From NCBI GenBank assembly GCA_013399695.1, contig VXAU01002243.1, forward strand, positions 1-64,000: a stretch of 64,000 bases of DNA. The letters are read 5' to 3'. Position 1 is the first letter of the stretch; the number at the start of each line of letters is the position of its first letter. This DNA comes from Formicarius rufipectus. Its lineage: Eukaryota; Chordata; Aves; Passeriformes; Formicariidae. The notes below the pieces were generated by a model. It saw nothing but the letters and a program-made list of their open reading frames with translations, made no database searches and was not told where the DNA came from. The translations under genes were made by a program, and so were the position numbers. Below are positions 37,061 to 64,000 of this stretch, piece by piece.

Positions 37061-40000
37061 TCGCCACTTTGGTCGCTCACGTTACTCTGTTAGCTGGAAC
37101 AGCGGTGTTCTGTGTACTGAGTGTTCTGCCGCGCTCTCCTGGCTTTGTTGTAAGTGAAAAATCCTACAGTTTCAAACACGGGTGGTTAGGGCATCACTTT
37201 GAGAAACACTTCTTGAGAGTCGCTCTTTCTGTTATTTTCTTTTGTTCATCTTTTTCAAAAGCTCGTGTGCCTTTGGTAACGATCCTCCATGTGCATTAAG
37301 GAAGAGGGAGTGGGTGAGGGAGTGGAGAACGTAGTGGCTCCTTGCACAAAACACTGTACTTTCCACATCCTCCATTTTGTAGTGAAGGGGCCCCCCTTTG
37401 TAGCCGTGTAATTTTTTATTTGAATTGTGGTGGAACCATTCTCAGGTTAGTATATGAGCTAATTGTGTTGAAAGGTTGTGTGGAGTTTGCATTAGGACAG
37501 AAATGTCCTAGCTGATCATAGAATGGCAACTGCACTGTTCACATTGAGTTCTCAGCACTTGGAGCTTTGTAAGAGGCAAGTTACCTCAGCTTTTGTCTGT
37601 GAGAGAACCTTCTAGGATTGTCCTCTCCTCTTAGAGCAATACTTTTTAACCACGTTGGAAGGAAAAGTGTTCATCTGCTGCAGGACTTAACCAAAAGAAT
37701 TAACTAAATTCCTGTGTTTTTGGCATTTGCCGTTTATTTGGAATACTGCTTAAATGCAGTTCCAGGCATGACTTCAGGAGGAGTTCGTAGAAGAGGCCAT
37801 ATATTTTAAAAGAAACGTGATTGTGTTTGGATAACTCTTGTCAGGTTTTACAGTGGTAGCTTCATAAATATGAGAAATATGCATGAACTTACTTTATAGA
37901 ACCTAAAGTATGGATCTGTAGCTAATCTCCAGATTTTTAAAAAGCTGGGTCTATTGGGAGAGTCTTCAGTTTGTAACTTTGTGTTTCTTTTTCCGAAACT
38001 AGAGGAAAACAAAACTAAGATGCTCTCATTTCAAAATGAAACAGATGACATATTATTAAATATTAAAGTAAAAAGGGAATAAATCTAATGTTACTTCTAA
38101 TTTTCATTGAATTATTTGTCTAGTACCAATATGCCCAGAAACATAAATCAGATCTAGACCTAAGTCCAGTCTTGGGCTTTGTGGTTCAAAGTTAAGACAA
38201 TGTGTTAAAAGTTAGAAAAGTGGGAAGGGTACTGCAAAAGGAGAAAACGGACATTGCTAGCAAATAGAGGATTTGCAAAAATTTAAAAAGTGTTTGTTTA
38301 ATTTTCTGGGATTTTTTTGTTTGTTTGGGTTTAGGGTTTGGAGGTTTTCTGTTACTTTATGGAAGCCTGGTCTAATGAAGCCAACAAATGAAGTTAGAGA
38401 GCATTCACCTCTATGTGAAGAGGTTTGGTTTGTGGTAGCCTTTTTCACAGGGAGACATATACCAAATCTTTTGAAAAATGAGGATTACAGGGGGAAAAAA
38501 CCCTCATAATTAGTAGAAAGAAAATATTAAGTCTTATGGAAAAAAATATTTACTTGCTAGAGCATGAAATGGCTTTCACTTGAGATAGTATCTAGTGCCT
38601 AAATGAAAGCAGTTATATGTTTTGGAGGAACAGTATTGAGGGAAGTAAACTATTTGTTTTAATTTGGCATTTCATCTTCTTTGGGGATTAATAATAAATG
38701 CTTAAGATAATTGCTTTATGTTTTATTACATTTTATTTTTGAGTGCTCTCTTTCTGCTCATGTGATCAGCTTGTCATGATTTAGCAGTAGTATCCAAAAA
38801 CCAGAAGGTAAGGGTTTTGGATGTCTTAGACTGTCATAATGTTAATTAGTGAGGCAACAGTGATTAGCTGCTTCCAGGAAACTTTTCAGAGACCCTGTTG
38901 AAAACTGCAGGGTTTGAATTTAATTAATCAGGATACGGATGTGTAATAATATCGAATAAAAATACTTAAATATGTACCATGTGGTAGTTTCAAGTGTTCT
39001 TAGTAGTCAAAACTATACATTGGTCAGGATGTGGTCATCTCATCTGTCATTTATTATTTTGTTCAAACCCTCCTCTATCTAAATACAGTTTATTAAATTA
39101 TGTTCATTTGTTTGCTACTGCCAGATATTGTGTACAGGTGGAGTTGGAATCTGGAGGTGACTACTTACACTGCTTAGTCTGGACTCCTTGTAGACCTATT
39201 TTTGTACTGTCTTTTTAGTGAAATTGTTTCGTTTTTTTTGGTGTTTCCCACAAGAAGATGCTGGTCAACGACTGAAGCCCATATGGACATTTACATTACA
39301 CATGCAGTGGCAGGCACTTACTGATACCTCACCATGTTTTGTTAGAGATTCAATGCCAAGGAGCCTTTAGTGTGGATGGAGACCTTGGATAAAGCACTTG
39401 CCTGGCAGTTTATGCAATGTATTAAGCCTCAAGAGAAACTGAAGAAGCTTAACATTCTGTGAATGTGAAATTTTGAGACTGGATCGTTCAGGCCCTCCTA
39501 GCGTGTTTATTAGTTTAACTCAAAGCTGCGACATTCCTCATTCAATTAAAGGACTGAGAGTCAGGAAAACAGTTCAGTTGTAGTTTTGCCATCCTGACTG
39601 CAAAATGCAATTGATTGCACTTTATCTCAACTAGAGAACTACCCACATCAGTTAAATTATGCGTATACTTAAATGTTAGCAGGCACATGCACTTTGTGAT
39701 AATTACTGCTTTGATCCATGTGTGGGAGTGAAATGGAGGTTATAGGATGTGGTGTATGAGTTGGGAGGCCTCTGTTCAGTTGCTGACTCTGCCATGCAAA
39801 TTTGTTTAATAGGTGTTCACACTGCTTCAGAATTTGTTGTTTCACACAGTTTAATCTTCATATGAAGGGATGTATTTTAGCAGAGTAAGGAAGTTCTCCA
39901 TCCTATGCTTGCAGCAACGAGTATAAGGTCCAAACAATAAAAGTTGCTAATGAACTCTTAACAGACTGTACCAACGTCACTATTTCTGTTCTTGTGAAGG

Positions 40001-42217
40001 TGCAGCTATTTTGATTTTAATTTGTAGATTAACTAGTCTCACAGCTGCTTGTTATTGAAAGGGAGGGCTTCTGCCCTGCCTTCATTCACCTGGGTGCTTG
40101 TCTGACCTCCCAGTGAGCTGCTTCAGGTTGGCTGAACACTTGGGTTTTGACCAGTTTTCTTCCAGGTTGGTTCAGTTGAACTGATGTAGCTGACACGAGG
40201 GCTGGAACTGTGGGGCTGAGAAGGGAACTCTGGGTGATTGTGTCCATTTCTACAGCAGCAAGTCATGAAATCAGCTCAATTGTACTCCCAGCAACACCCA
40301 GCAGACACAAACAGCATCTTCCTTTGGAGAGAGAGTGTCTGTAGAAAAGAATATGACCACAAAAAGAAATTCTTATATTCCCCCCCCCAATTTAATAATT
40401 ATGGCATTCTAATTCCAAATATTAAGCAAATTGTTTTGCAGGTTCATCTTAAATATTGAGTGTCTTGTTACATTGATCAAGCAGATTCATGTCTTAAAGT
40501 AGTGTTAAGTTGATTGTACTGTTCTGGTACTGCTGGAAAGGGAATAGGAAGAGATTAAAACTGGTATTTTATATTAAGATGTACTTAAGTGAATTCATCA
40601 GTCCAGGCAGGCAGGGTTGTTCTCATGTAATCTGGTTGATGTTACCAGCTTATGACATAGAGGTGGAAGTGTGCATCTCAGATAATTTTTTTTTTAGTCA
40701 GATGTTTCATTTTACTGTTACTTGTGTACAGAGCTTAGAAATGAGTGCTTATACGGTACCTTCTTTGTGGAGGAGTAATTAAAATGTAAGAAAATTGATC
40801 CATATCAAATTGATACACGTTTTAGTTACAGCTGGGGGGAAAAAATATTATTAAAAAAAATTTACCATTCATGAATATTAAAATACCCATTTTCCTATTT
40901 TGCTGTCTCTTCTGCTTATTTCCAAATACACTGCATTCTCTTTGCCAGCATTTAGAACATTGTAGCCAAACCTTTGCTTATTGCTCAATTTCTACATCTC
41001 TGGTCATTACATTGTGTGAAACTCCGCATTTTCCAGTTATCTTTAAAGGGTGTGTGTACCATATATTTGCTAATTATAATTCTGTGATTGCTGGAACAGC
41101 TGTTTAGTCCTGCTAGGGAGGTAGTGATCTATACAGCATGCAAATAGAATGAGTAATGGATTGCCAAAGAACTATTTTTTACTGTTTAGTTTCGCAAGAA
41201 GCCTCTGTAATAATGGTACATACCTGCCTTATTTGAGGCAAAGCAGCTCCCATAGGAAACTGTAGCCATGCCATCTTATATAGGAATGTGACATAGCTCT
41301 GATACTGTCTTCAGTTTCTGCATGGGAAAGATACTTTGAAAAAATATGAGAACATTTGGTTGAAAATGTGCAAATGTGACAAAGCTGCTTAAAATATTCA
41401 TTGGTGTTTGTTATAATATAGGTAAATCACTACTCTTTCTTAAGAACTGTCATTTTTAAATGTGAAACTGCTTTTGAAGCCTTATCCTGGGGTGACAGTA
41501 GTGGTAGAGGGAAGATCCTTGTGTCTTGAAGCATGACCATTTCCAAGCTGTCAGTGTAGTGGAGAAGCCTGCTCTTTAAGCATTTATTTTATAACATCGG
41601 GAACCATTAATTTATTTCATGGAACAGTCTGTGGAGTGCTTAGTGTACTTTCTATGTATATTTTTGTTGAGGAAGTCCCAGGAGCGACCAACAACAATGG
41701 AACATGACAGATCTTTGCATCCTGTGGTGGATTCTCTTAGATAAAATTCTGTCTTTCTATTGGTAAAACAATGTATGAGGAAATCATGCACATAGTTTGA
41801 TGTTGAAAGTTTTTACAGGCCGGAGTCTGAAAACTGTCATAGTAATTCTATGAAAAGAATTCCTCATGGGATAACAACAGTAGATTATTGCTGGCACTTC
41901 CATGTTTCCATTTGCATACTAAAATTGTTTTGTGTTCTCACCGTTCTGTGTGTAAGGTTGTGTAATGTTAGAAAGAATATTTTTAAAGTATGATTTATGT
42001 GTGTATGAAATCTGTTGGGAGTCTTGTGTTTCTTTGCTGTGTAAGTTCTCAGAATTAGGTTTACTCTTGAAAAATTAAATGCAGTCAGCCACTTAAACCA
42101 CCCAAATCTAAAGCTGTTTTAGCCAGAACAACAGCCAAAAAAAGAACCCCAAAGTATTTGTGTATGTATGTTAATAACTAACAATTTTTTCTCTTTTTTT
42201 TTAATATTTCTTTTCAG
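37061..42217 (+). other. THOC2: THOC2 intron 1 (inferred)
   Basis: About 5.2 kb of AT-rich sequence from the CpG island to the acceptor TTTTCAG at 42217. Only short ORFs occur. A G/T-rich low-complexity run sits near 38308-38350. No RNA gene or clear repeat was recognised. Confidence 0.55.
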
Positions 42218-63361
<21,144 letters not shown>

Positions 63362-64000
63362 GCAAGTCTTGAACAACTGATCTTTAGAAACTCCATTTCT
63401 GGAATGTATTATTTGGGCATTTGCTGATAGATGGGCTCTCAGTGTAGTAGTTGTAAAAGTCTATTTATAGAAGGTTAAGAAATTTAAGTAGCAGAAAGAA
63501 TAATGTCCTCTTTAGTATGTTAGTTTTCTTCTAATTTTATAGCTGTGACATTTTTTAAGTGCTCATTTTTCATCTGTAGCTTATTTTAATAGTTTTTTTA
63601 ACAGCTATCAAGATGGAGGAAAAAACCTGCCACTCTGTAATTTTATTGTAGAAGTTACTGTACATTATTTAAAAAATAAGTATCCATTCTCTAAAGGAGT
63701 GACTGTTACAGTTTTAGTTTTTTCTTTCTTGTAATGTCTTCTCTGCAAGGATGGCTCTAATAACATTAGAGTAACTTTTCCAGTACATTTCTAAGGCTGC
63801 ATACTATTCTAGAAACTTAACAGAATACAAAATATTGCATGTTCCTGAAATAACTGTGTAGATACGGTTTGAAACATGGAAAACAACAAAAGGGAGCAAT
63901 AAACTTTATGATTAATTTTACAATACTTAAAAGTTAATAGCACCACATTAGCTATCATCATCAAAAACAATGAAGTTGTTCTGAAGGAGTTCTGTGATTC

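Noticed and set aside
38325..38340. GGGTTTAGGGTTT, resembling a telomeric repeat
   Set aside because: Only about two units, inside a general G/T-rich run in an intron, and not the vertebrate TTAGGG unit.

Overview
The window looks like a vertebrate, most likely avian, nuclear genome segment. The genes are split by GT-AG introns, intergenic space is compact, and the interspersed repeats I can recognise are CR1-type LINE fragments, the dominant repeat of birds. Two protein-coding genes lie head to head: XIAP (X-linked inhibitor of apoptosis, minus strand, complete coding region in six exons, 496 codons plus stop) and THOC2 (THO/TREX mRNA-export subunit 2, plus strand, 18 consecutive coding exons, 648 codons, open at the right edge). 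THOC2 and XIAP are also divergent neighbours in human Xq25, so this is conserved synteny. In birds that block lies on chicken chromosome 4 / passerine 4A (established knowledge; the chromosome cannot be read from the window).

Layout. 1-8.29 kb: sequence downstream of XIAP with no recognisable gene. 8.29-9.41 kb: XIAP 3' UTR with a poly(A) signal and a long hairpin. 9.41-16.96 kb: XIAP coding exons. 16.99-25.02 kb: first XIAP intron. About 24.95-25.65 kb: first CpG island, with an assembly gap and an inferred non-coding first exon of XIAP. 25.65-36.1 kb: intergenic spacer with at least three CR1 fragments. About 36.1-37.1 kb: second CpG island, with another assembly gap that probably holds THOC2 exon 1 and its start codon. 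37-42.2 kb: THOC2 intron 1. 42.2-64.0 kb: THOC2 coding exons and introns.

Function. XIAP blocks caspases through its BIR domains and ubiquitylates targets through its RING. THOC2 is the large scaffold of the THO complex, which couples transcription to mRNA export. They are neighbours but not a pathway. Every exon junction assigned by hand is phase-consistent and no frameshift or stop was found. The XIAP total of 496 residues agrees with the 497 of human XIAP.

The most notable signals are: a minor-spliceosome (U12-type) intron and an immediately neighbouring GC-AG intron in THOC2; an inferred strong-Kozak upstream ORF in the XIAP leader; an XIAP N-terminus unusually rich in cysteine; and two assembly gaps that both fall on promoters. 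I see no evidence of an undescribed multi-gene system.
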